DNA from: Gyromitra esculenta
Lineage: Eukaryota; Ascomycota; Pezizomycetes; Pezizales; Discinaceae
Assembly (NCBI GenBank): GCA_038503075.1
Contig: JBCAML010000016.1
Coordinates: forward strand, 1,511,706-1,575,705
Length of the DNA stretch: 64,000 bases
Reading direction: 5' to 3'
Shown here: piece after piece, positions 35,601 through 48,000 of the stretch
Position numbering within the stretch: the first letter of the stretch is position 1
Layout: the number at the start of each line of letters is the position of its first letter
Notes under the pieces: model-generated
Seen by the model: the letters and a program-made list of their open reading frames with translations, nothing else
Databases searched by the model: none
What the model was told of the DNA's origin: nothing
Position numbers and translations under genes: made by a program

Positions 35601-37079
35601 ATGCGGTTGTCGTTCTTTTTATTGTGTTACGAGTTTCTTTAATTTATCTATTATGTGGCATGAGATTTACTACACGCGTTCTCGTCTGCTATTATTTCAC
35701 GTGGTTATGAACCTTTCATTAGCCTCTCACTAAGATATTAGTTTCAAGTTCGAGTTCGCGGGGCATTACCCCTAAATTCTTAGGGTATGCTTTCTCCAGA
35801 CCGGTAACCCATAAGCTACAAACTCAATGTAACTATGCCCCACATACAAAGAGGCTAGCGATACGGCACCTGGCCGCTGCTTGCAATTAAATTTGAGTTC
35901 CTGGAGGTCGTGGGTGTGTTTGAAGTAGCGATAATTGGTAACCACGGATAAAGGGCACATCTAGGGCTGTGCAAACCTAGGATTGTGTACGGCTTCCGAG
36001 AATGAAATTGAGGGGTATAACACGCGTTTTATGCCGGTTTTCTTCTAGCTTCTCGAGTGAGAAATTGTGAATTCGGGCTAAAATTAGACGAACCTTATTC
36101 GTCAGGTTTAGCCAATGTTTGTTCCCGCCTTACACAGCAACATGGAAAGACGAATTGATAATTCGTGTTACTGAAATTCCACCCGGGGCCTATCAGGAAG
36201 ATGCGGAATCAATTCTCTCTCTATTTTTAAGATTTCGCCTCGTATACAGCGCTGACAACACTTGGCACTGAAAAATGCCTTCAAATTCTGAAAGCTGCCG
36301 AGTTTCTATTTTCGGATATATCAAATAGCTGCAAGGCTTTGTGAGGCATAGTTCCAACGAGCATTCTCAAGTCATGGGCTCTGTGTTCGCAAACGTTCGC
36401 AGAGATCCCACCCGAAGAGTTCCATTAAAGTGTTGCGGGATTCCACTGTACAGAGCTTCCTTCGGTTCATTGTCCGATGCGTGACGACGACGCAGAGGCA
36501 GTGCAGGAGTCCGAAAACAGGACATGAATTGATTTTCATGTCACGCGTTACTGCTTGTGGAGAGATTTGTTGCAGGGTAACCGACATACGTAAGGGGTCT
36601 TGGCAGAAACGTGGAGGGCAGGTTTTCGGCTTTTCTTGGGGGAACGTCATTTGCTCCATAACGCGTCACTCACACTGTGTTGAGCCAGTGCTGTGGTTGA
36701 GCAATGCCAGACACAGGCAGCGAACTTGCTTCGCCGTTCACGATCGTGGATCACTGTGGCTCGCAACGGCTATCTGGCCTTGGGATGCGTAGCTGTGGCA
36801 GGGTGCTCTTCTAGAAGCTGGTTCCATAGGTCTGCAACCTGGTTGCCTGGTTTCTGTGCTTCTGTGATACTATTTAGTCAATCGTGCACCCTCCCCTAAT
36901 CCTCTACCGTCTCCCACATTGGTCTGCTGCTATCTCCCCTCTCCAGTCCATCCCATCCTTATCATCCTCCTCTTTAAAGGACGTCAGTCTCCACCCCACT
37001 GTAGCAATTATCATCATTGAGATCCATCTGAGGACATCGTCACCATCTCTTTATATCCTTTGAACCGAGTGGTATCATC
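32627..37079. other. gene-poor 4.4-kb stretch
   Basis: Apart from a weak short frame at 34933-35160 I see no gene. Frames at 33460-33675 and 36370-36900 lack domains and splice partners and may be relics. No repeat, tRNA or transposon was recognised. The last 200 nt are C/T-rich and form the promoter side of the SUR7-type gene. Confidence 0.45.
34933..35160 (+). CDS. possible small hypothetical protein
   Basis: ATG-to-TGA frame of 75 residues, hydrophilic and helix-like in the middle (FVEKLRAWELIRETRPLP, EQIRRAIRQDMYAQRLL), then GTRFVEIFYGPGWS. Composition is protein-like, but there is no known domain and no neighbour clue. It could be a remnant of a larger gene. Confidence 0.25.
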   Translation: MLASKTPSEPSFVEKLRAWELIRETRPLPTNEQIRRAIRQDMYAQRLLSYRVLNCERVGVAGTRFVEIFYGPGWS

Positions 37080-38107
37080 ATGCGCTTCTCAGCCATTATC
37101 CCAATCCTGCTCTCAGCAGCAGCGTTTATCCTCTCGCTCCTCGTACTTCTTGCTGGCCGTAATAAAAACTTCATGACCGATACCTATATCATCAAGGTAA
37201 CCATTGCCTGCTCCTGGGCCTTAACCACCCTTAAATTAACGTTCCCACTACCTAGCTCAACACCACAAACATTGGAAATGGCAATATCAACATCCCGAAC
37301 ACTGGCGTCTCCTTCATCGATAATGCTGCAGATAATATCGTCGGCGATATCGTCAAATCTGCTGCCAAACAACTCGGTATCCATGATTTCTATACGGCAG
37401 AGGTGATGGGCTACTGCGAAGGCAATTTGAATGTTACCAGCGACGGAAAACATATCAAGCAAGTCATCACAAATTGTACCAGCAGGCCCATGTTCACCTT
37501 CGACATCGTCAGCGTCTTGGAGACCGAGTTGAACTCTACTGGCCTCGGTATTACGCTTAACGATATTGGTTTCCCGACAGACGACGTTAATAGGGCAATC
37601 AGTGCTTTGAACGTTGCGTACAAGGCTATGTTTATCACCTACTGCATCGGTATTGCGACTGCGGGCGTTTGCATCTTGCTCGGGTTCCTTGGGTTCTTTG
37701 CGGGCTTTTTGACGGCGTGTGTGAATTGGATGTTTGCATTCGTATGTTTTCCCTCGGTGGTAGAAATTTTTAATGGCGGAAATCTAATAGCGTAATTATA
37801 GATTTCTTTCCTCTCTCTCGGTATCGCATCTGGTATCGCTACCGCGCTCGCCATCAAGTTGCGCGACATCATCAACTCGAAACTTCAGGACGTTGGCGTT
37901 ACTGCATCATACTCGTCCAAGTTTTTGGGTATAACCTGGGGCGCAGTTGCCGCTATGTTGCTAGTCTCCTTCTACTGGTGCTTCGCTTGCCTCTCTGGTC
38001 GTAAGGATAAGCGCAGGGACAGGCGCGACGTTGGCGACGAGAGCGGGTTTATGAGTGAAAAGCCAGCTAGGCGTACTGACAGTCGATGGGGATGGAAGAG
38101 GCGTTAA
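37080..38107 (+). CDS. SUR7/PalI-family plasma-membrane protein (3 exons)
   Basis: Exons 37080-37196, 37256-37741 and 37802-38107; both introns are phase 0 and about 60 nt, giving 302 residues. It has four hydrophobic segments: N-terminal (IPILLSAAAFILSLLVLLAG), then after an extracellular loop three more (FITYCIGIATAGVCILLGF, the segment spanning the exon 2/3 junction, and the LGITWGAVAAMLLVSFYW region). The loop contains NTTNIG-type N-glycosylation sites and cysteines (GYCEGN, NCTS), as in SUR7-type proteins. The tail is basic (RKDKRRDRRD, WGWKRR) and cytosolic. Members act in eisosomes or cell-wall and pH sensing at the plasma membrane; which subgroup this is cannot be told here. The start ATG is followed at once by the first membrane segment, as usual in the family. 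Confidence 0.85.
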
Positions 38108-39974
38108 GCGATTCCTGTTTTTGATGAATGAGTAACGATTGACAATTAATGAGGACCATCTGGGGACATGTAACCTGGATAGACATGTATAGAGACCTGT
38201 CGTTTTTCGGTACTAGCGGGAGGAGTTTATTTTGTTTTTTGGGCGTGCGATACCCTTTACTGGTATTTCGATCATTGGTTTCTTTTGTCTAGTTTCTGAT
38301 GGGATTTGAGGCTTTACAAAATAGCGAAATCTAAAGGTCAATGATTCACTCTGTTAGTTTACTTGGTCTTTTGCATGCTATTGCGTGATACACGAAACAG
38401 TAAGGCTGTTGGTTGGCGTGTTTATAGTTAGCCTCAATAAATATATCGAGGATTCATACCTAATACTAATGACCCGCCATGTAGTTAACATACGTACAGC
38501 ATAACCCCAATGCACCTTCACGCTCACCACAAGCCACCATCATCCCTCACCAACCCACGATAGCCACCCAGCAGCGGTCCAACTAAACTAAGATTAACGC
38601 TATAGCACAGCAACCGAGTGACACGCCGTGATCATACGCTATCTACCATTTTTCTCTCCTTTCCTTTCTTTGCCCAACCCATTAATTGCTACCAGCATCT
38701 CAACTATAACAATACATACGCCATCGCTCGTCCCGCTGCATGCACCTTAAACTTGCTACCCTCTGTATTTTCTCCTCGCCCACATAAGTCTTTCCTTCTT
38801 TCCCTTCTTCCCTCCTTCCTTCTCCGCTGTTACCCGAAACCACCACACACGTATCTACGTATACCCAATAACGCCGTGCTATATCCTAGGCACACGACTG
38901 AAAGTGGGGAATGGAACGCTAGTAGCAGTTTAACTATGTGTTATCGTATTGATGGGTATTCTTGGCATGGGTTTGGCTGATTGCGTGGCTATTTCGGGAT
39001 CTCGGGATTGTCAGGTGAGGTGCGGTAGGGTGTTGGATGGGGGCCGTGTATGGGGTGGGACGGTTGGACAGGGGGAAAGTGGGAAGGTGGGAAGGTGGGG
39101 CAGGCTGGCTTTTGTGGGCTGGCTATTGGGGGGGTTGCGTATGGGGCGGAGAGACGGTTTACTATTAACTTTTGTTAATCCGCACTAGGGCCTATTCGAG
39201 CGGTTGAGACCTGGTCTGCGGAGAAGGGGATATTCTGCAACGGTAGGTATGCTGGAGACGGGTAGGGTGGCAGAGTGATTACCCGTGATGGACAGAATGC
39301 CTACTGCTATCCTCCACTCCACTCCACTCCACTCCACTCCACTCGTCGCAAAACTAATTGCAGATGGAGGAAGGTCGGGGTGATACATCCCAACCCTAAC
39401 CCAGCCCACAACTACATGTACCTCCAATTTATCCGGGGACACTTCATTTAGCAAGTAGGTGCGGTAGAAGTAGGAAGTCTAACCCCCATCGGAGAATTTA
39501 TCCCCTTGGCGATATCTACAGGATTACGTATTCAGCAGCAGAACCTAAACTGGCAGAGCTCGTACTCTACTCTGCATATGTCGAAGCCTGCTGTGCTGGG
39601 CAAATGCGGAGCTGTCGGGCCGCTGAATGCAGGAAAATTCGGCAAACGTGCAGGAGTGCAGTACCGGGTTGGTTTCCCCGTATCTTTCTTGGGGGTGGGG
39701 GGGCGGCTTCCAGAAGTTTGATGGCTGCTGGCTCGGAGATATATCCGGGCTTTTGGATAGGGCGTGGGAATCGCTTATCAGTCCGGTGGTGGTGATGGAG
39801 GCTGGGGGTTCGGCTGTTGAGAGTGGGAATGGGAATGCTAGGAGTGGGGAGTATCGGAAGTGGGGGGAATGGTGCTGACGGATTTATAGGAGCAGGTTTT
39901 CCCCCGCATGCCGTAGCTGAAGCTTTGCTTGTGGCTATTCTGAACATATATACTCTCTTTGAGGTTTATCCACA
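38108..39974. other. intergenic
   Basis: No supported gene in 1.9 kb. Contains a CCACT minisatellite, a TACATGTA palindrome (39413-39420) and a TTAGGG-type motif ACCCTAACCC at 39393-39402. Frames here are short and G-rich. Confidence 0.5.
39312..39344. repeat. (CCACT)n minisatellite
   Basis: About six perfect 5-bp units (CTCCACTCCACT...). Confidence 0.9.
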
Positions 39975-40973
39975 ATGGCTCCTACCGAATACAAGTACCT
40001 CAATCAAGACCAGATAGACAACTTCCTGAAATACGGATACGTCCGTATCCCTGCCGCATTCTCCCGTGAGAAATCCAACGAATGGACCGCGCAGATATGG
40101 GACCGTCTCGGCTACGACCCAGCCGATAAATCCACCTGGCTCCAGGACCGCATCAACATGCCCGCCCACAAACAAGAGCACGTCAAAACCTTCGCCCCGA
40201 AAGCGTGGGGCGCGATGTGTGAGCTCCTTGGCGGCAACATCGATCCCAACTCTGGCAAGTGGGGGGACGGGTTCATCGTGAACCTGGGGACGGAGCAGTG
40301 GGAACGGGACATGCCCCCGCCGACAGATCTGGATAACTGGCATGTTGACGGCGACTTTTTCGTGCACTTTCTCGACTCGCCGGAGCAAGGGCTGCTGGTT
40401 ATCCCCATCTTTTCAGACATCGAGCAGAACGGCGGGGGCACGATGATCTCGCCGGACGGGATCAGTGTTATCGCCAAGCATCTCAGGGACCATCCGGAGG
40501 GCGTGAGTCCGCGGATGGTCCCGGTCGGCGAGCAGCCGGAGTATCAGGGGCTGGGGTGGTATATCAACAAGATCCGGACCGAGTGTGAGGATTTCCACGA
40601 GATGACGGGGAACACGGGCGATGTGATACTCATGCACCCCCTCATGCTGCATTCCGCGTCGAGGAACGGACTCAGGGTCCCCAGGGTCATTACGAACCCG
40701 CTGACGAGTGCGAAGGAGCCGTTTAATTTCGACCGAGAGAATCCGGAGGACTACAGCTTGGTGGAGAGGAAGACGTTGAGCGCGCTGGGGGTGGAGAGAT
40801 TGAAAGGGTGGAGGATCACGGGCGAGCGGCAGGCGATCGTTCCTGAGAGGGTCCGGCTGCATGCTGCCATGAGGGAGGCGGAAGAGAAGCGGTTGAGGGG
40901 GGAGCTGGTGGGGGGGACCAACGTTGCTGGGATTGTTGTCCACGAAGTGTTGCCGAGGGCCGTCAAGGCGTAG
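39975..40973 (+). CDS. phytanoyl-CoA dioxygenase (PhyH) family enzyme
   Basis: Single exon, 332 residues. Fe(II)/2-oxoglutarate oxygenase features are visible: the HxD iron motif in NWHVDGDFF (H123, D125), the glycine-rich turn NGGGTMISPDG, and the distal strand GDVILMHPLMLHSAS with H226 (or H221) as third ligand. An Arg of GLRVPRVITNP (R234 or R237) is suited to bind 2-oxoglutarate. Length and order fit fungal PhyH-like proteins. There is no clear C-terminal peroxisomal SKL (the end is RAVKA), so a cytosolic place is likely. The substrate is unknown: such enzymes act on lipids or on secondary metabolites, and no biosynthetic cluster lies beside it. GC content is clearly higher than in the flanking DNA, and it has no intron, unlike most neighbours. 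Confidence 0.9.
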   Translation: MAPTEYKYLNQDQIDNFLKYGYVRIPAAFSREKSNEWTAQIWDRLGYDPADKSTWLQDRINMPAHKQEHVKTFAPKAWGAMCELLGGNIDPNSGKWGDGFIVNLGTEQWERDMPPPTDLDNWHVDGDFFVHFLDSPEQGLLVIPIFSDIEQNGGGTMISPDGISVIAKHLRDHPEGVSPRMVPVGEQPEYQGLGWYINKIRTECEDFHEMTGNTGDVILMHPLMLHSASRNGLRVPRVITNPLTSAKEPFNFDRENPEDYSLVERKTLSALGVERLKGWRITGERQAIVPERVRLHAAMREAEEKRLRGELVGGTNVAGIVVHEVLPRAVKA

Positions 40974-42458
40974 TTTCTATTATGGCCTGGTGGGGTACGA
41001 TATGGGGTATGGGTGTGGGTATGGGGGATATGTGGACGAGATACGAGGTTATGGATTGAACGAGAACTAGTATGGCCTTGCAGTATGAATTAACGAAATA
41101 TGAATAGTGTTAAATCTTTAAAAGTATTACCCAATCTGACTGATAAGGTATTGACGTTTAGTTGAATGGTATCAGAGATGGAACGGTCTGTTGGATTGAA
41201 CGTTGCCATACAAGTGGGTGAACGATAGTTGGGGCGCTGCACACGAGTGATGGGAAGTGGAACTATACGACTGGCACAGAATACACGCACCCTTCCAAAT
41301 ATAAGAGAGCCGTAAAAGGCAGGTTTGGTTGAATGGAGTAATTACAAATCCAACCTTCAAGCACAGTCAGCCAAGATCTAAATTTGAGACGAATCAACAG
41401 CACCATACATAAACACAGAACCCTAACCCTGCGCGTTTGGCCGAACCCCTAAACACTCGGGTCGGAGAATTGTTTATGGGCAGGGACGGTGGCATGGGTT
41501 ATTCGCACTGGGAAACAGATAGCGAATTGTTGATGTAATATTAAATGGCGATCAACGGCATCGCTCTCGTGTACGCGCGTTGAGAGATCAAAGCAGCAGG
41601 TCCATCGCTGGAGCGGAGTACTCTACTCCACAGATGTACACAGATGTACACAGATGTACATGTATACATGATGGACCTAGGCGCCGTTCTGGGGTTTCAG
41701 GACGCAGGCACCTGTGCTGGCCTCACCAGCCATTAGAGCACGGCTGCAGTGCAGGTGCAGGAACGCCCTTGCAGAGAGAATGCGGAGAACGTTATGTGCG
41801 ATGGACTGCACTGCACGCACTGTGTGAAGAGAGTCCCTCCTGCTCCACAGGAATAGAAAACACAGCCCCATGCCCAGGCTTCAAACGGCCCAAACGGTGG
41901 TGATGGCCCTCCAAAACAGCCAAGGGTGAGGCTCGCCGGCTTACGTGTGTTTCAAGTGTCCCATTCCAGACGGATGGGGCAGAGGTGGATTCTCCCCTGG
42001 ATCCGTCTTTCTCCCAGAAGAAGTATTCCCAGTTGTGTGAAGTGGAGCTGATTCCCTCGTTTCTTGTCCCCTCCCCCGCCAGACTGCACCTCCCTCCCTC
42101 TCCCTCTTCTTAGTTATTGCCCCAATTATCTCTGCCCAATCAGTCCATCCATCCATCCCAGGGCCGAATTTCACTCTTTCATTCACGCTCACTGCCACCC
42201 GATCTCTGCTTGCTTTCACTGTATTAACTCTCAGCCTGGTGCCCCTTCTGTTCTCTGTGCTCTCTGTTCCCGTCCCTCCCTCTGGCTTCCCTCTGTCGTC
42301 GCTCGTTTATTCCCAACATACGCCCTGGTCTCTCCCGTAACCACCTTCGCGACCTCTGCTCGCGGCGCAACCCTCCCTCGCTCGCTTGATCCGGCATCGG
42401 ACGAAGAAAAAAAAAAAAAAGGAAATCAATTCTATAGAAATACATCACATCCTTCGCC
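40974..42458. other. intergenic, promoter side of GH76 gene
   Basis: No supported gene. Contains three 10-bp CAGATGTACA units, one TACATGTA, and an ACCCTAACCCT motif at 41420-41430. The 350 nt before 42459 are pyrimidine-rich, as in fungal promoters, with an A15 tract just before the start. Confidence 0.5.
41631..41660. repeat. three tandem CAGATGTACA units
   Basis: Three perfect 10-bp direct repeats running into a TACATGTA palindrome at 41657-41664. Confidence 0.9.
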
Positions 42459-44176
42459 ATGAGGTTCTCGTCGCTCGCGAAATCTCTTGTTTCTGCTTCC
42501 CTACTATCAGTGTCTCTGTTGTCGGGCTCGGGGCTTGCTATAGATGTGGACGTCACTAGCTTAGGTATGTCCCCCTTTTCTGTTTACCAACAACCACCCC
42601 CATCACCACCACTGACGCCGTCCGACAATAGCCTCGATAAAGCAAGCTGCCACCACTGTCGCCTTGAAGCTTAGAGCCCTGTATCCAGACCAAGAGTCAT
42701 GGTTTGTTGCTGGGGAATTCGGCCTTATTCAAACACCCGATGGTAAGAACAACAAGGGCTACTACTGGTGGGAGGCTGGTGCTGCCATGGGGGTATTTAA
42801 ACCTGTTTTCTTTTTCTGTTGTTTTTGTTTTTGTTTTTGCTATTTTTGTTTTTATTATTATTATTTTGTGGCCGTTGCTGTTTGTCTGTCGTTGCTGATC
42901 CGCCGCGCTCTCTAGGCTTGGGTCGACTATTGGCATTACACCGGTGACAACCAGTTCAACGACATCGTGACCAAGGCTTTGCTCAACCAGGTCGGCGCCG
43001 ACAACAACTACGAACCCGCCGCCCAAACCCTCTCGCTCGGTAATGACGATCAAGCTTTCTGGGCCCTCGCCGTTCTCTCGGCCACCGAACGCGCCTTCCC
43101 CGACCCCCCAGCAGACAAGCCGCAGTGGCTGGCTCTCGCTCAGGCCGTTTTCAATCGACAGGCCGCGCGATGGGATACCAACACTTGTGGTGGTGGTTTG
43201 AGGTGGCAGGTTATTGCCACCAACACTGGCTACGATTACAAAAATTCCATCTCCAACGGCTTGTTTTTCCACATGGGCGCCAGGCTGGCCAGGTACACGG
43301 GTAACGAGACCTATGCCATTCTGGCCGAGAAGGCGTACGACTGGTGCAAGACCACAGGGTTGATCTCGCCCGAGTATAAAGTTTTCGACGGCGCGCATAT
43401 TCCCGACACTCCCGACGGCAAGGTTGCTGTGTGTAACGTCACCGAGCCTCTTCAGTGGTCCTATAATGCTGGCGTGTTTTTGGCTGGTGCTGCCTTTATG
43501 TACAATTTCGTATGTCACACCCCCCGGGCCATTCTCTCACCCTTTCTTATACAGCGATTGACTGTGAGACTAGACCAACGGTGCCGAGAAATGGAAAAAT
43601 GAAACTCAAAATCTTATGATGGCCCTCCAAGATCCCTTCTTCACCACGGATAACATCATGAGGGAATCCGCCTGCGATTTTACGCCCAGCAACACCGTCA
43701 CGACCTGCAACACCGATCAGCGTTCCTTCAAGGCCTACCTGTCCCGTTTCATGGCCTACGCCTATCAAATGGCGCCCTTCACCCAGGAATGGATCTTGCC
43801 GAGACTCCAGGCTAGTGCAAAAGCCGCCGCTTTGACCTGCGATGGAGGAGCGAATGGGACCACTTGCGGCTTGTCGTGGGTTAAAAAGACCTACGATGGT
43901 TCTCCATACGGAATCGCGGTTGGCGGTGTCGGTGAGCATTTGGCCGTGATGGAAGTTCTCCAGTCGAATCTGATCCAGACCGTGCGTCCTCTTGTGACTG
44001 CCAATAAGGGCGGAACCAGCAAGGGAGATCCCGCAGCAGGAACCACTACGGTGGATCCTAACGATTTGGCACAGACAGATCCAACAACCACGGGGGATAG
44101 AGCGGGTGCGGGGATCTTGACAGCGATTATTTTGGGACTGTTATTGAGTTTGACGTACTGGCTTGTTAGGTTTTAA
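42459..44176 (+). CDS. GPI-anchored GH76 endo-alpha-1,6-mannanase-like protein, DFG5/DCW1 type (4 exons)
   Basis: Exons 42459-42564, 42632-42792, 42916-43509 and 43574-44176 in matching phases (1, 0, 0), giving 487 residues. It has an N-terminal signal peptide (about 27 residues), then the GH76 fold: ALYPDQESW, YYWWEAGAAMGAWVDYW, the catalytic pair D133-D134 in GNDDQAFWA, CGGGLRW, ISNGLFFHMGARL and TEPLQWSYNAGVFLAGAA. Several N-glycosylation sites occur. The end has a polar Thr/Asp/Gly stretch and a hydrophobic C-terminal tail (ILTAIILGLLLSLTYW), the signal for GPI attachment, probably at a small residue near GDRAGAG. Yeast DFG5/DCW1 proteins cross-link GPI proteins into the wall by transglycosidation, and this one likely does the same at the plasma membrane and wall. 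Intron 2 (123 nt) is T-rich and longer than the others. Confidence 0.93.
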
Positions 44177-45089
44177 AGGACTGTGCGGGATGAGGGGAAT
44201 TTTCCTTTGTTGGCTGGGATTGGCTTGGATTTTTTTTTCTCACTGTTTCTTGGGAACCTGGTTGTTTGTTGATAGCACGTGGTTTTTCATTTTCATAATT
44301 GGTGTAGGCAAGAGGTAGGCGGGGTTGGGTGCTTTTTTTTATTTATATTCTTTTCCCCCCTCCTCTTTTTTCTCCGTCTGTGTTAATACCCCCTCCCCCC
44401 CAAATAGTCTTCATTGATTGATTCCTTGCTATATATACCATTTTTGATTAAAAACCCTCTCTTTTTTTTTTTTGTGCATTCTTTTCCCTTATGTTTATTC
44501 GTTGTTAATGTTTGGTCTGGTTTTTCCTTTTTTTATTACACCCAATCTGCTGTGCTATGTCGTGTCAATTAACATTTTTGGAGAATGGTATGGTTTTTGG
44601 AAACATTTATTGCATCTGAAGTGGGTTCGTTGTGTGTGTGAGATTTTTGGATTGGACTGGACTGGATTGAGTGAGTTCAGTTCTCTGTGGATTGCGGAAG
44701 GGAAGAAACGCGATTTTGCTCGCTGGTGTGAATGGTTAAAAGTGGATAGTACATGTGGTCGTACTATACTGGGTACATGTATTTATTAGGCGGTTTGTTT
44801 GAGCTGTTATCTAGATTATATGGTGAGTTTGGGTACCATAGAAAGCTATTGTCTGCTAGTTCGCTGGCCTCGCCCTGAAAATAAGCTTATTCCTACTTGG
44901 ACCGTAGCTATGTCTTCGCCATGTGACACAAGGTCGATTTGCTATAGGTACACCTCTAGGAGTTATTGGTGGAATTTAAATTTAGCTATTCTCTTCTGGA
45001 TAACCAACTACTGTAGTCTAGAATAGTAATGAAAGCTGCCTAGTGGGGGTCGAATATATGCACGGCAATTTTACGAAATCAAAGCCCAT
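44177..45089. other. convergent 3' region
   Basis: T-rich 3' flank of the GH76 gene meeting the 3' end of the TPR-CHAT gene. One TACATGTA at 44774-44781. No gene seen. Confidence 0.5.
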
Positions 45090-48000
45090 TTAAATAGCTT
45101 TACAAAACCAAGCTCCGTGTAAAACAAACGGTGCCCAACAGTACGGCGATGAGGTAGCTGGGTTTGCTCGAACACTTCTTACAGCTTCCCTTAGAGCTAC
45201 TGCAAGTGAAACAACCGGGGTATCTTCCGGACTACCTTTAACTTGTGTCATATGCTCTCCTTTTTGACATCTCAGATTCTCGTAAAAGGCTTCAGTGAAA
45301 GCCCTCCCGGCTGGACTGAGGGTTGGCCATAGCGTCCCAACGGTTGATGCTGCGCCGGCGACTAGGAAGGCTGATACGATTCCTAAGGGTTCGTCGCCAG
45401 GCTCGATTTGCTGAACACCTGATTCGCAGGCTATAAGAGTGAGATGGGCGGCGTTGAGCTTTAATGTGAAGATGTCGGGGATTTGGAATAGGTCTTCGTG
45501 CAATTCCTCATCTTGATCTTCGTCGTCTTGATCTCCCTCGTCTTCCTCATCAGAGCACTCGATCCCTTCCATATCACTATCACTGCCGTCTTGCTCCTCC
45601 TCCTGCTCCTCCTCCTCTTCGGTCTCGTTAAAGTCAAGAAATATGTCAACACCATCACTGAGGACTAACCCCTGTTCGAGGATATTTTGTCCGTCATACC
45701 TGGCATGACCATGAAAATGAATCCAGTCCGCCTCTTTGGTGGCTTCTATAACCTTTGTCCGAGTGACTTCGGGTCCGAGGCTGTATGAAGCACCGGCTTT
45801 CTCTGCTTCGCTCTTAACACAATCGAAGATGTAGCGTCTTTCCGCGAAATGTTCTTCCTCCTCGTATACACCTAGGAATATGGGTTTTGTTGCCTGCTTA
45901 TGGGAAGATTCCATAATTTTAGTCTCGCTGCGGTTGAGACAGCTCCGTAGGACGGACAAACTTGAGGAGTATACGACGAGATTCCGGTCGAGAAGGATTC
46001 TCCCGCCAACTCGTAACGCATGAAGTGGAAGCTGGTGCAGCAAACCCGTTGGCGATATGATCAAAAGGTCGTTTTCATTCGTGCATTCTTCCAGCTTCTC
46101 GACTAGGCGACTCAGCTTTGACAGAATTCTGTCCGCCCCGGTTTGATGTAGATCAGGTTCCTCCCCTTCTAAGAATTTGAAGTGGTCTTTTAGCCACTTT
46201 TCAACTACGTTTATTGTGATCTCTAATTGATGGAGTACTGGCTGCTTTCGAGAATCTACCGCGATCATGGCAATTCTTCCGCCCTCCAGGATAACCCAAT
46301 CGATAAGGACGATCTTACTGTGCGGAGGGACGTATGCTGAGGAAAGGGAGTCAAAAATGCTGTCGAGGCTTATAAAGTCGAATGCACCTTCTCGTGCCGA
46401 GAGATACTGTGAAAGTACAGGATGTTTTCTCATCTCCACCTGGTGCGTTTTGAGGAGCCTCCTTCGAGCAATAACTTGTGCTGGTGTCTTTGCAGAACCC
46501 ACATCTTCGACTAGTTGACGTTCCCCTGCCATCAGCTCGAGTGCCTCCTGGTCGCCCTCTAGGCCCTCTAGCCAGACGAGAGGTAGGCTGTATTGGCTTC
46601 CAAGCATATCTGCCAATCCACGGGCCTTTCCCTTTTGAACCCATACCCACGCAGAAGATATCTCGCCCGCCTTGAGACAATCTACCAACACCTCCGAGTA
46701 AAGCGACCTGTGTGTTTCCTTCGAGACTATTTGTCTTTTGTCTAAGAGTGCCTGAAGCCCGCCGAAGGTCCAAACTTGCTGCCTTAGTTCGTCGCATTGA
46801 GATTCGGCTTTCGAAAAAAACTCGTTTACTTTTCTAAAAACTGCTGCTTTTTCTACCTCGGAACCCGTATTAGGTGTTAAGTACCGGTGGGCTCTAGCAA
46901 GGATGACAGCGCACGAAATAGTCATAGAAACATCTATCTTGGATCCTTCGAAGAACGCGAAAAGAGATTCAAGAATCCTGATACTAGCAGGGAAAGATTG
47001 GAGCTCATCCAGATAACCCTCAGTTTTCCCGTCTCCCAGATTGTCACTTTCAAGTAATGCCTGCTTTTTTGCCGCCCCTGCCATTCCAAGAAAACACATC
47101 GAAAGCTGCATTTCGATAGGAACTATTTTTTCCTGGGGGGTACCGATTGCTCTGAAATACTGCAATATTTCTAGCAAGAGTTCAGCTGCCGTAGTGTAAT
47201 TTCCGACAAGCATTAAGTCGCGAGGTAGCTGAGCTATCAGAGATTCGCTTAAAACATGCTGGGACGGAAACAGTTTCTCGCGCCATGAAATAAATTTCTC
47301 CCAAGCTCCACTGACACCGAGAAGTTGATGTCGGCACAACTCTAGGCGAGCTAGCTCTTGGTATTTATCAGATGCACCCTCTAAGTAACCGGCTCCTTCG
47401 TCCTTAATTACCCATTGTTCTAAAAGTTCGATGGCTTCTTGTAACTCCTCTCGTAAGATACGGGAGGCGCTCTTGAGGGCAAAGTTTTTCATGCTGAAAA
47501 CCAACATAAATACCGAATCAGATATGTCGATATAATCTTTGCCCATCTTATGGTACTTTAGGGATCCTCTCGCGTATTCTAAAGCTTTCGCGTAGTTTCC
47601 CAGTGGCTCGTAGCAAACCGCTATCAAATTTGATATCATCCCCATCATTTTTGGTACTGGCTCGGATCCACTTTCCTTGAGCATGAGCTCTAAAGCCTGG
47701 AGCGAAGACCCCGAATCGACCTGGTGTTTGATGGATTGGCTGACTGTGAATATACAATGTATTCGGTAGATAAAGATCGTATCATTCGCAGCTGAAAGTT
47801 CAGCGAGTCTTGAATCAATTTCGTACGACTCGGCGTCTAGCTCCGGCTGCTCTGGAAAGAGTAGAATTATCCGAGTAGCCTGGCTCAGAGCCCGAATTTC
47901 TCCGAGTGGATAATCTTGTGTGGCATATGCTTTGGAAATTTCTCGGAGGGTTTGAACCTTTTCAAGGGCGGTCTCGACGTGGGAAAACTGCTCTTGACCT

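Noticed and set aside
36372..36899. Short frames on both strands before the SUR7-type gene
   Set aside because: No recognisable domain or coherent exon structure.
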